Shown here one piece after another: positions 1 through 7,071 of a stretch of 20,037 nucleotides of DNA; the stretch's first letter is position 1, and each line of letters begins with the position of its first letter. A model generated the notes under the pieces. That model saw only the letters and a list, made by a program, of their open reading frames with translations. It had not been told where the DNA came from and did no database searches. The position numbers and the translations under genes are program-made. The stretch comes from an uncultured Eubacteriales bacterium (lineage in GTDB: Bacteria; Bacillota; Clostridia; Lachnospirales; Lachnospiraceae). The stretch covers positions 1-20,037 of the forward strand of contig OMSZ01000408.1 in the NCBI GenBank assembly GCA_900313855.1. Direction: 5' to 3'.

Positions 1-7
1 ATGCGCA

Positions 8-79
8 CGGATTCGAATAGGAAGTGAGTCTGCTAAAGCAGACCCGAATCCGGCGCGCAAGACTCGCGAGCGAGTCTTG
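8..79. repeat. Two consecutive hairpin-forming inverted repeats
   Basis: Bases 8-15 (CGGATTCG) pair with 45-52, and 28-34 (GTCTGCT) pair with 37-43. This gives one interrupted hairpin with a one-sided internal loop at 16-27. Bases 58-67 (CAAGACTCGC) pair perfectly with 70-79. Together with the terminator at 87-119 this makes three hairpins in a row. It does not fit a tRNA cloverleaf. It could be a dispersed palindromic repeat or the 3' end of an RNA transcribed from outside the window. Function is unknown. Confidence 0.6.
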
Positions 80-86
80 ACTAAAT

Positions 87-119
87 AAAGCAGGAGGATT
101 TTGTTTCCTCCTGCTTTTT
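87..119. terminator. Bidirectional rho-independent terminator
   Basis: A 12-bp perfect stem (87-98 with 106-117) encloses a 7-nt loop and is followed on the plus strand by a run of T. On the minus strand the stem is followed by TTTATTTAG. It lies 5 bases past the prs stop codon, so it should end the minus-strand dnaD-dnaC-prs transcript. It would also stop any plus-strand transcript entering from the left. Confidence 0.9.
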
Positions 120-123
120 CATA

Positions 124-1317
124 TCAGTAATTCTCTCGAATTGTATGAGACTGTCTGTACTCATTGATCCTGTCAGTAATACGGTCGTTAGGATCGAGGA
201 TATCTGAAATAGATACATCGTGATTAAGGTGATCGATAAGTAATGCAATGTACTTACTCATATCGGCGGTTATATACCAGTCACGTTCAAGTAATTCCTT
301 TGAACGATAGGTGAGGTTAGTGGTTATTACCTTTTCTATTGTGCCGTCTTCCTTTGCCTTGTCAAAGTCTTCAAGACCGTTAGTGAAAAGACCGAATGTA
401 GATACTGCAAATACACGTTTTGCTTTTCTGTTCTTTAATTGTCTGGCTACGTCGATCATACTCTCTCCGGAAGATATCATATCATCAATTATGATCACAT
501 CTTTACCCTCAACGGAATCACCTAAGAATTCGTGAGCAACAATTGGGTTTCTTCCATTTACAACCCGGCTGTAATCACGGCGCTTGTAGAACATACCGAC
601 ATCTACTCCTAATACGTTTGCAAAATAGATTGCGCGGTTCATTGCGCCTTCGTCAGGACTTATTACCATAAGGTGTTCCTTAGAAAGCTCAAGATCGGGT
701 GTTGATTTAAGTAATGCTTTAAGGAACTGATATGTAGGACGGATGTTTTCAAAACCGTGCTTAGGTATAGCCATTTGAACGCGCGGATCGTGAGCGTCAA
801 AGGTTATTATATTATCAACTCCTAACGAGGTAAGCTCCTGAAGCCCCATAGCACAATCTAAAGATTCACGGCCTGATCTTTTGTGCTGCCTGCTCTCATA
901 AAGGAATGGCATGATCACGGTTATCTGTCTTGCTTTTCCCGCAACTGCGGCAATGATTCTCTTAAGATCGGAATAGTGATCGTCAGGGGACATAGGACAT
1001 TTTTTTCCATACATGGAGTATTCAATGCTGTAATTGGTAACGTCAACCATCAGGTACACATCTTTTCCTCGAACGGATTCAAGAAGCTCACCTTTGGCCT
1101 CGCCCGAAGCAAATCGTGGACAATGATTTTTAACGAGATATGAATCCTTACAATAACCGTTGAAGGCAATGGTGTTCTTCTCGGAAAACTGACGCTCGGC
1201 TCTCCATTTTGCCAGATAGAAATCGACACGCTGACCTAATTCGGTACAGCTGTCCATTGCTATTATCCCTAAGGGACCAACAGGTATGGTTGATAGTAAA
1301 TGGCTGTCTTTTGGCAT
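124..1317 (-). CDS. prs: Ribose-phosphate pyrophosphokinase (PRPP synthetase), long form
   Basis: It makes phosphoribosyl pyrophosphate from ribose 5-phosphate and ATP, the cytosolic precursor for nucleotides, His, Trp and NAD. The product has 397 residues; classical bacterial Prs has about 315. The family layout is clear: flexible ATP loop MPFLYESRQHKR at 136-147, metal/ATP site DAHDPR at 174-179, SPDEGAMNRA at 220-229, and the PRPP-binding loop VIIIDDMISSGESM at 274-287. These differ from the classical loops (for example FGYARQDRK and DDIIDTGGT), and the protein has extra residues at the N terminus and in the first domain. Such long forms are known in Clostridia. The ATG is preceded by AAAGGAG about 10 nt upstream (1328-1334). 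It is last in the dnaD-dnaC-prs cluster, 35 nt after dnaC. Identity is certain; allosteric behaviour cannot be read from sequence. Confidence 0.93.
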   Translation of the reverse strand: MPKDSHLLSTIPVGPLGIIAMDSCTELGQRVDFYLAKWRAERQFSEKNTIAFNGYCKDSYLVKNHCPRFASGEAKGELLESVRGKDVYLMVDVTNYSIEYSMYGKKCPMSPDDHYSDLKRIIAAVAGKARQITVIMPFLYESRQHKRSGRESLDCAMGLQELTSLGVDNIITFDAHDPRVQMAIPKHGFENIRPTYQFLKALLKSTPDLELSKEHLMVISPDEGAMNRAIYFANVLGVDVGMFYKRRDYSRVVNGRNPIVAHEFLGDSVEGKDVIIIDDMISSGESMIDVARQLKNRKAKRVFAVSTFGLFTNGLEDFDKAKEDGTIEKVITTNLTYRSKELLERDWYITADMSKYIALLIDHLNHDVSISDILDPNDRITDRINEYRQSHTIRENY

Positions 1318-1352
1318 AGTTTTTTATCTCCTTTGTTAATGCATATTGCGGG

Positions 1353-2351
1353 TTACTCGCTGATTGCTTTTCTTCTTTTGGCAAGCCTTATATTGCTGCC
1401 ATAGAAATTACAGACCTTATACTCGGCAAAAATGCGTGTTGATATCCTGTCGGAATATCGTTCTGTAAGCTCCTTTAGATTAAGGTTTGTGGAAATAACA
1501 GTTGATCTGTTATTTCGCATTCTTGTATTAAGTATATTATAAAGCTCAGAAGATACAAATGAATTGGTAAATTCTGTGCCAAGGTCATCGATTATTAATA
1601 GATCGCAGCTGAATAAATAGTCATAGATCTCTTTACTTTTTAAGCTGCTGTCTTTTCGCATGACTGCATCCCCGCATACTTCTTCGAAAAGATGGATGGA
1701 GGATTGATAAAGCACGGTATGGCGTGTGTCTAAAAGTGCTTTGGCAATACAGTTGGACAAGAAGGTTTTTCCAAGACCTGTTTCGCCGTAGAACAGCATA
1801 TTTCCGCCTCGTTCATCAAAATGCTTTACAAAGTCTTTGCTCATCTCCAGTATATTTTTCATATTGTCATAAGGCGTATATGGATGAACGCCATCGCTTT
1901 CCTTTGGGTAGAAGGAAAGGTCAAAGTTATCGTAATTCTCATTATCTAAAATGTTGTCTAATGTTGACTGCCTGTATAACATTGAAATTGTTGCCTGCTT
2001 AAAGCATGAGCAATAATCGTTTTCAACCCTGCCGGTGTCTTTGCATATAGGGCAGGTGTAGATCGGTTTAAGATAGTCTGCAGGATATCCGTTTTCAACT
2101 AATAAAGCTTCCTTTTCCTTGATAAGCATAAGATTGCGTTCCTTTGTTGCCGCTAAGTTATCGGCCTCACCCTTTAGACGCATTCTTGCAGCATTTATAG
2201 AAGAATCAGCGATAGTCTGATCAATCTCTAAGATTCTTGGCAGCTTATTATATATTAAAGCTTTCCTGCGCTCCTCTTCGGCTTTATTTTCAAGTTGATG
2301 ATCATAATATACCTTCATTATCTCATCATAATTGGCTTCATTAAACAGCAT
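1353..2351 (-). CDS. dnaC: DnaC/DnaI-type replicative helicase loader ATPase
   Basis: This 332-residue AAA+ ATPase should load the replicative helicase at origins and restarted forks, as E. coli DnaC and B. subtilis DnaI do. The N-terminal 90 residues are charged and helical, the expected helicase-binding part. A zinc-ribbon-like set follows (C100, C103, C114, C116). The ATPase domain has Walker A GETGLGKT at 189-196, Walker B LLIIDD at 251-256, sensor-1 STN at 287-289 and an arginine-finger region DRISTRIF at 301-308. The start codon is 2 nt after the stop of the dnaD-like gene, with AAAGGAG inside the end of that gene, so translational coupling is likely. Pairing with a DnaD/DnaB-like partner fits a Firmicute primosome. 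The name dnaC follows E. coli use; in B. subtilis dnaC is the helicase itself. Confidence 0.93.
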   Translation of the reverse strand: MLFNEANYDEIMKVYYDHQLENKAEEERRKALIYNKLPRILEIDQTIADSSINAARMRLKGEADNLAATKERNLMLIKEKEALLVENGYPADYLKPIYTCPICKDTGRVENDYCSCFKQATISMLYRQSTLDNILDNENYDNFDLSFYPKESDGVHPYTPYDNMKNILEMSKDFVKHFDERGGNMLFYGETGLGKTFLSNCIAKALLDTRHTVLYQSSIHLFEEVCGDAVMRKDSSLKSKEIYDYLFSCDLLIIDDLGTEFTNSFVSSELYNILNTRMRNNRSTVISTNLNLKELTERYSDRISTRIFAEYKVCNFYGSNIRLAKRRKAISE

Positions 2352-2353
2352 GA

Positions 2354-3511
2354 CTAATTATTATTCTCCTTTAGGAATAAGCTTTCTAATTCATCAACAG
2401 TCGCAGCATCGGTAGAACCCTGATAGTTGTTGAACTGGTTGACTGATGACTTGCTTAAGGTAGCTTTTTTCTTCTTTTGTGCCGCCCATTTCTCGTCTAA
2501 CTTCTCTATGTCAGATAAAGTGTGAACATTTTGCTTGTGCCAGCTCTCTAATATTCCGTTAACGTAGCTAAAGGTTGGAGACTGGGGGTTGGCAAGTATT
2601 GCGCGCCTGCATGCTTCGATGATTATATTCTTATTAAATGAGTAGGTATTATACCAGGTGTCTATGAATTTGGTCTCTGCAGGGGTTGGTACCCGGTTAG
2701 GTATACCAAGCTGCTTTAGCACTGAAACATAAATGGAATTGTAATTCTTTGAGGCTATTTTTGCGTCCTCGACAGAAGCTATTCCGTTCTTGTACCAATC
2801 TATTGCAACAGCCTCAATGTAACGACAACTTTTCTTACCGATGGAAACACAGTGCTCGACTAAATACTCCAATAATTCGGGTGAGAAATTCAATTCCTCA
2901 TATATATAGAGAAGAGCGGAAAGATCGGACTGGGTTAACGGTTTTCCGAAGTAGGTTTCTGTCTGATATAAAAGATTACCGAAATCCTCATCCTCTTGCT
3001 TTTCAGCAATAAATGAAGGTTTATATCTTACTTTTTTCGGAACGGTAACAATTTCTATTTTTTCCTCAATATCAGCCTCTTCCTTAGAAGGCGTAGCTTT
3101 ACGCTTTGAAGGTTTTACTTCCTCTGTAACAGCTGTCTCAGGGTTTGGATTATCAGTTTCCTCGTCAACACCAAGCATTGAAAGAAGAGATGTTGTTTCG
3201 CTCTTTGCAGCCTTAGGAGTTAACGGGAGCAGGGTGATACCTGTTAAAACCTTATCCTGAGTATATTCAAGTTTTAATACCTTTTGCTTGATCCAGTATT
3301 TGATCGCTCTGCAAATATCTTTTTCCGTGGAGTCAAAATGATCGGCTATTTCAGCAACTGTAACAGCCCTTCCGCTATTAAGAAGACGGACTAAATATAG
3401 ATAGACCTTTACAAATTCTCCGTTTGCTTCGGTCATGTAATAATCTATGAAAAAGTTTGAAACAGACGAATAAGTTTCGTGGTTTTTAGTGGATATAGTG
3501 ATTGTTTCCAT
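2354..3511 (-). CDS. DnaD/DnaB-like primosome protein with two C-terminal DDBH2-type domains
   Basis: The 385-residue protein starts with a winged-helix domain (about 19-82, FFIDYYMT to KQKVLKL), followed by a charged, low-complexity linker (100-172). Two DnaD/DnaB C-terminal type helical units then follow. The first (about 175-250) ends in YIEAVAIDWYKNGI (231-244); the second (about 258-335) ends in FSYVNGILESWHKQNV (314-329). Both fit the YxxxIxxxWxxxx signature of the family. Two copies in tandem resemble B. subtilis DnaB more than the single-copy DnaD. The role is DNA remodelling and recruitment of the helicase loader at the origin. The loader gene follows immediately. The start has GAAGGGAG upstream (3519-3527). 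DnaB versus DnaD naming stays open. Confidence 0.9.
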   Translation of the reverse strand: METITISTKNHETYSSVSNFFIDYYMTEANGEFVKVYLYLVRLLNSGRAVTVAEIADHFDSTEKDICRAIKYWIKQKVLKLEYTQDKVLTGITLLPLTPKAAKSETTSLLSMLGVDEETDNPNPETAVTEEVKPSKRKATPSKEEADIEEKIEIVTVPKKVRYKPSFIAEKQEDEDFGNLLYQTETYFGKPLTQSDLSALLYIYEELNFSPELLEYLVEHCVSIGKKSCRYIEAVAIDWYKNGIASVEDAKIASKNYNSIYVSVLKQLGIPNRVPTPAETKFIDTWYNTYSFNKNIIIEACRRAILANPQSPTFSYVNGILESWHKQNVHTLSDIEKLDEKWAAQKKKKATLSKSSVNQFNNYQGSTDAATVDELESLFLKENNN

Positions 3512-3606
3512 GTCTGTCTCTCCCTTCGGTTATGATAAGGCTCAAACGCTTGTATTTACAGTGTTTTCCGTTGATGTTTTGACGCGTTTTTTCCTTTGCA
3601 TGAGGG

Positions 3607-3615
3607 ATTATAACA
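3607..3615 (-). promoter_or_regulatory. Extended -10 promoter for the dnaD-dnaC-prs cluster
   Basis: On the minus strand the sequence reads TGTTATAAT, an extended -10 element. The -35 position at 17-bp spacing (3630-3635, TTTCCT) is poor, which extended -10 promoters tolerate. The start of the dnaD-like gene is about 95 nt downstream. The DnaA-box triplet lies about 60-90 bp upstream of this promoter. Confidence 0.5.
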
Positions 3616-3671
3616 TAGTAAAATAAAAAAGGAAATAGAACATCTGTTTAGTGGTGTGTTAGAAGAAGTTG

Positions 3672-3698
3672 TGTGGAAAATGTGGATTGTGTGGACAT
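3672..3698 (-). promoter_or_regulatory. Three tandem DnaA-box-like 9-mers
   Basis: Read on the minus strand, the abutting 9-mers are ATGTCCACA, CAATCCACA and TTTTCCACA (3690-3698, 3681-3689, 3672-3680). The DnaA-box consensus is TTATCCACA. All three keep the TCCACA core. Direct head-to-tail repetition at exactly 9-bp phase is not expected by chance. DnaA binding is an inference. Confidence 0.55.
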
Positions 3699-3783
3699 CT
3701 TGTTGACATAAGATATTAATCTTTTTTTATAAAAAAAGTCTGTCGTAAATACAGTTGGTCAATGTACATTTTCAGGATGCTTT

Positions 3784-3790
3784 TGTCGAA
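3784..3790 (+). promoter_or_regulatory. Spo0A-box match
   Basis: TGTCGAA occurs within TTTTGTCGAAAA, which matches the 0A-box core and its flanking preference. A second, imperfect copy TGTCGTA is at 3741-3747. The organism has spmA/spmB, so sporulation control is plausible. A 7-mer alone is weak; its place among DnaA boxes is what makes it notable. Confidence 0.4.
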
Positions 3791-3820
3791 AATATATATG
3801 GCAGGCAGGCGCAGTTATGT

Positions 3821-3876
3821 AAATAAAAATATCCACAACCTTTCCATGTCAAGAGGCATTTTTAAGGTTGTGGATA
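3821..3876 (-). terminator. Candidate terminator after murC, built from a DnaA-box inverted pair
   Basis: On the minus strand, 13 bases (3876-3864, TATCCACAACCTT) pair perfectly with 3842-3830. The loop is 21 nt and the stem is followed by TTTTTATTT. This has the form of a rho-independent terminator just after the murC stop, though the loop is large. The two arms are themselves DnaA-box-like, so it may instead be a protein site. Confidence 0.55.
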
Positions 3877-3886
3877 ATGTGCATAA
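3829..3886. promoter_or_regulatory. DnaA-box cluster beside murC stop
   Basis: On the minus strand, 3877-3869 reads TTATCCACA (exact consensus) and the abutting 3886-3878 reads TTATGCACA, which fits TTATNCACA. On the plus strand 3829-3837 reads ATATCCACA (8 of 9). With the triplet at 3672-3698 this makes six sites in 215 bp. Confidence 0.55.
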
Positions 3887-5266
3887 TTATTTTCCAAGCA
3901 GCTCTTCGCCTATTAAATAGACGTCTCCGGCTCCCATAGTTATCAACAGATCATTTTTTTTGCAATTTTTTAATAAATAATTTTCAACTGCTTCAAAACT
4001 GCTGAAATATTTTGCATCTGTACCAAGTTCTTTGATCCGGTCTGCAAGATCCTTTGAGTGAACCAGTCCGGTATCTTTCTCGCGGGCAGCGTATATATCA
4101 ACTAAGATAACATGATCAAAACCTTTGAGAGCATCAGCAAATTCATCAAATAAAGCCTTGGTTCTGGTATAGGTATGAGGTTGGAATACTACCCAGAGCT
4201 CATTATGTGGCGTGTGGGTTGCTGTCGTTAGCGTTGCTTTGATCTCGGTAGGATGATGCGCGTAATCATCGATAACCGTTACATTGCCAAGTGTTCCTTT
4301 AAGCTCGAAACGTCTGTGTGCACCGCCAAAGGTTGCAAGACCTGCGATAGCATATCTGCGTTCAATACCTAATAGATCAGCGACTGCTATGGCCGACAAT
4401 GAGTTGGTAATGTTGTGTGTTCCGCCTATGTTCAAATGAATACGCTCCTGCTCTTTGCCATTTACCACAAGAGTATAGTTCATATGACCGTTCTCATCAG
4501 CTTCTATATTAATAGGATAGTAATTGTTTTTATCTGATAATCCGAAGGTTATAATATCGCAGGAAAGACCGGCAGTTACTCTTTCAAGGCAGTCCATATC
4601 ACCGTTTACAACCAGATGGCCGTTATCAGGAAGGTTGCCTGCAAAGGTGTGGAAGCTTTCGATTATCTCATCTATTCCGCTGAAGAAATCCAAATGATCG
4701 GCATCAACATTTAATATTATACTTATATAAGGAAAAAATGCGTGGTAGCTGTTCGTGTATTCACATGCTTCGGTGATGAAGTAATCTGATTTCCCGACAC
4801 GTACATTGCCGCCGATGGAATCTAACATTCCTCCCACTGAAATAGTCGGGTTGGTGTCTGCTTCAAGAAGTATCTGGGAAAGCATGGAAGTTGTTGTTGT
4901 TTTGCCATGAGTTCCTGAAACTGCTATGGAGTATTTGTAATTATTCATTATCTGCCCTAACAGCTGTGCTCTCGTAAGCATAGGAATACCGCGTCTTACA
5001 CACTCCGCATATTCGGGATTATCACTGTGAACTGCTGCAGTGTATACAACAAGATCAATGTCATCTGTAATGTTATCGGCTGACTGACCGATGTTGATTA
5101 TTGCGCCCATGGAGATAAGGTTGTCGATGATATCAGAGCTCTTGGCATCTGAACCGCTTATCTTGAAATCTTCCTTGAGCAATATTTCCGCAAGACCGCT
5201 CATGCTTATTCCGCCGATACCGATGAAGTGTACATGGATAGGCTTGCTAAAGTCGAGTTGATACAT
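3887..5266 (-). CDS. murC: UDP-N-acetylmuramate--L-alanine ligase MurC
   Basis: It adds L-alanine to UDP-MurNAc, the first amino-acid step of peptidoglycan precursor synthesis in the cytosol, using ATP. The 459-residue product has the expected three parts. They are an N-terminal Rossmann-type domain (VHFIGIGGISMSG, 12-24), a central ATPase with GTHGKTTTT (118-126) and the TEACEYTNSY region (165-174), and a C-terminal domain with DDYAHHPTE (333-341) and FQPHTYTRT (361-369). A GTG nine bases upstream (5275) is in frame. However, it lies inside the AGAGGTG ribosome binding site, so the ATG at 5266 is the better start. The lipoprotein gene lies 85 nt upstream in the same direction, so the two may be co-transcribed. 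Confidence 0.96.
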   Translation of the reverse strand: MYQLDFSKPIHVHFIGIGGISMSGLAEILLKEDFKISGSDAKSSDIIDNLISMGAIINIGQSADNITDDIDLVVYTAAVHSDNPEYAECVRRGIPMLTRAQLLGQIMNNYKYSIAVSGTHGKTTTTSMLSQILLEADTNPTISVGGMLDSIGGNVRVGKSDYFITEACEYTNSYHAFFPYISIILNVDADHLDFFSGIDEIIESFHTFAGNLPDNGHLVVNGDMDCLERVTAGLSCDIITFGLSDKNNYYPINIEADENGHMNYTLVVNGKEQERIHLNIGGTHNITNSLSAIAVADLLGIERRYAIAGLATFGGAHRRFELKGTLGNVTVIDDYAHHPTEIKATLTTATHTPHNELWVVFQPHTYTRTKALFDEFADALKGFDHVILVDIYAAREKDTGLVHSKDLADRIKELGTDAKYFSSFEAVENYLLKNCKKNDLLITMGAGDVYLIGEELLGK

Positions 5267-5351
5267 TAAGAACACCTCTTTTTTCTATTATTATAGCTAA
5301 TTGCAAAACTCTTTTTGCCTTGCATAATAAACATTTGGAAGAGTTTTACAC

Positions 5352-6101
5352 TTATTCTTCAGAATTGTCTTCTTCGACTGCGTTAGCATCATCCGCTGCG
5401 TCAGTGTTAACGGAGGTTTCCGTAGTTGCCGGATTCTCTCGTATATAGAGAATATCGCGGTCAATGGTAAGGAAATCTTCGTCTGTAATGTAGTAATAAT
5501 CATCGGAAGGTTTAACCGGTATCTCTAAGGTGACCGGATCCATGTATCCGGGATTATCTACGGTTGATTTGAGGATCTCTATAATACCCTCGGCAAACTC
5601 GGTTTCGTATTCTACTTCGGTAGTGTTATTATAGTCACCATCATCTACTCTTGCGTTAAAGCTTTTGATATACTCAACTACTCTGTCATAGCTGGTCTCT
5701 AAGGTGTCAAGCGGATATACCTTAAGCTCTATAACATAGCTGTCGGTATCGGAATCGTGTTTTACACCGGATACCTCATATTTGGCATTGGAAAAAATAG
5801 ATTGTGCAAGATAATAAAATTCAGAAAGAACGGTTCCGTCGTCAACTTCCTTAATGCCATAATAGTTCATAAGATTGTGAGCCTGATAATCCATGTTTGC
5901 TACATAAACCGCTTCGGCATCCTTTTGTGAAACGCCTGTAAGGGTCATATAATCCTTGGAAACATTCTTGTAATTGATGTCTAAAAGACTAATAATGTAT
6001 CTGGAATATACCTTGGCTTTACTGTCAAATAATGAACATCCTGCAAGCGAAAATGTCATTATTATTATCAGTCCTAATGAAAGGTATTTTTTGTATTTCA
6101 T
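5352..6101 (-). CDS. Predicted lipoprotein of unknown function
   Basis: The 249-residue product starts with a lipoprotein signal: MKYKK, a hydrophobic stretch, and lipobox LAGC with C22 as the lipidated cysteine. The mature part is acidic and rich in Tyr, Asp and Thr. It includes a Tyr-rich segment near PSDDYYYITDEDF (about 199-211) and an acidic Thr/Asn/Ala tail ending EEDNSEE. Such proteins are usually anchored outside the cytoplasmic membrane. No enzymatic motif is recognised, although the fold type resembles the many small DUF lipoproteins of Clostridia. It has a strong AAGGAGG site before the ATG and its own promoter (6168-6196). Its place before murC may mean a cell-envelope role, but this is only context. 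Confidence 0.8.
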   Translation of the reverse strand: MKYKKYLSLGLIIIMTFSLAGCSLFDSKAKVYSRYIISLLDINYKNVSKDYMTLTGVSQKDAEAVYVANMDYQAHNLMNYYGIKEVDDGTVLSEFYYLAQSIFSNAKYEVSGVKHDSDTDSYVIELKVYPLDTLETSYDRVVEYIKSFNARVDDGDYNNTTEVEYETEFAEGIIEILKSTVDNPGYMDPVTLEIPVKPSDDYYYITDEDFLTIDRDILYIRENPATTETSVNTDAADDANAVEEDNSEE

Positions 6102-6167
6102 AGATTGATCCTCCTTGAAGTGATAATTGAATTGTCACTTTACTCGTTTATTTGCATAATTAGATAT

Positions 6168-6196
6168 ATTTTACCACAAGAGTTATGTTATGTCTA
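6168..6196 (-). promoter_or_regulatory. Sigma-A-type promoter for the lipoprotein-murC unit
   Basis: The minus strand reads TAGACA, 17 bp, TAAAAT, with a TGG just before the -10 (extended -10). The -35 matches TTGACA in five of six positions. It lies about 65 bases ahead of the lipoprotein start. Confidence 0.65.
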
Positions 6197-6230
6197 CGAA
6201 AATATGCCGCTGTTCAAATGTAAAAAAATG

Positions 6231-6239
6231 TGTTATCCT
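6231..6239 (+). promoter_or_regulatory. Weak extended -10 promoter for tatD
   Basis: TGTTATCCT has an extended TGn and four of six bases of TATAAT. No good -35 lies at the right distance. It is placed about 40 nt before the tatD start in the divergent intergenic region. Confidence 0.35.
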
Positions 6240-6279
6240 AGATTAAGTTGATGATATCGGATGAAAGGATATTGTGATA

Positions 6280-7071
6280 ATGGGAATATTTGATACACAT
6301 GCACATTATGATGATGAAGCATTTGATGCGGACAGGGACGAGCTGCTTAAGGAAATTCATGAAAATGGTATTGAAAGAATAGTTGATATAGCTTGTTCTA
6401 TGGAAACGTCAAGAAAAATGGCGGCATTTATCTCCCGATATGACTTTATGTACGGAACTATCGGGGTTCATCCTGATGATATATATGAGCTTACCAATAA
6501 TTCTATTGATGAGCTTAAGAAGCTGTCTAAGCAGGAAGGGATCGTTGCGGTCGGTGAGATCGGGCTTGATTATCATTATGAAGATATTGATAAAGAACTC
6601 CAGAAAAAATGGTTTGCCGTCCAGCTTGATATGGCCGCGGAGCTTAAGCTTCCGATATCCGTTCACAGCAGGGATGCCGCAGCCGATACGCTCGATGTGA
6701 TGAAGGCGGAGAACGCGAAGGATTGCGGCGGCGTAATGCACTGTTTTGGCTATGGAGTTGAGATGGCAAGAGAATTTCTTAATATGGGTTACTATATAGG
6801 TGTCGGAGGAGTTGTGACTTTCAAGAACGGAAGAAAATTAAAGGAGGTTGTGGCTTTTGCTCCGCTTGATAGAATAGTAGTTGAAACGGATTGTCCTTAT
6901 CTTGCTCCTGTGCCTTTTAGAGGAAAGAGAAATGATTCCGGAAAGCTTAAGCTTGTGATAGAGGAGATTGCTGCTATTAAGAATGTGCCGGCAGATATGG
7001 TATATGAGGCGACATTTAATAACGCTGTTAAGCTATATGGGACTAAGGATGTATATGAGGGGAAATACTGA
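6280..7071 (+). CDS. tatD: TatD-family metal-dependent DNase/hydrolase
   Basis: The 263-residue TIM-barrel protein carries all the metal ligands of the TatD family. These are DTHAH (H7, H9), GEIGLDYHY (E93 at 92-100), VHSRDA (H129), MHCF (H154) and ETDCPYLAP (D204). Family members are two-metal 3'-5' DNases or deoxyribohydrolases active in the cytosol. The B. subtilis homologue YabD sits in the same origin-near neighbourhood. An upstream GTG (6274) is only 3 nt from the AAAGGAT site, while the ATG at 6280 has a 9-nt spacing and is preferred. The stop codon overlaps the start of the lipid kinase (TGATG), so the two are translationally coupled. The exact substrate is not known. Confidence 0.93.
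   Translation: MGIFDTHAHYDDEAFDADRDELLKEIHENGIERIVDIACSMETSRKMAAFISRYDFMYGTIGVHPDDIYELTNNSIDELKKLSKQEGIVAVGEIGLDYHYEDIDKELQKKWFAVQLDMAAELKLPISVHSRDAAADTLDVMKAENAKDCGGVMHCFGYGVEMAREFLNMGYYIGVGGVVTFKNGRKLKEVVAFAPLDRIVVETDCPYLAPVPFRGKRNDSGKLKLVIEEIAAIKNVPADMVYEATFNNAVKLYGTKDVYEGKY

Larger units (their letters stand above)
3512..3886. other. 375-bp AT-rich intergenic region with replication-type motifs
   Basis: The region between murC (downstream end) and the dnaD-like gene (upstream end) has no convincing ORF. In order it holds the dnaD-side promoter (3607-3615), three head-to-tail DnaA-box-like 9-mers (3672-3698), and an AT-rich tract with T7 and A7 runs (about 3700-3740). Further on are Spo0A-box matches (3741-3747, 3784-3790) and a hairpin plus DnaA boxes next to the murC stop (3829-3886). 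Confidence 0.7.

Noticed and set aside
8..52. tRNA-like sequence at the window start
   Set aside because: GGATTCGAAT recalls a T arm, but no acceptor, D or anticodon arm can be placed around it.
3512..3886. Calling this region the chromosomal origin oriC
   Set aside because: No dnaA, dnaN or rpmH is nearby, no unwinding element can be shown, and gene strands diverge near 6200 rather than here. Only a DnaA-box cluster is supported.
5264..5275. GTG at 5275 as the murC start
   Set aside because: The GTG is part of the AGAGGTG binding site of the ATG at 5266.
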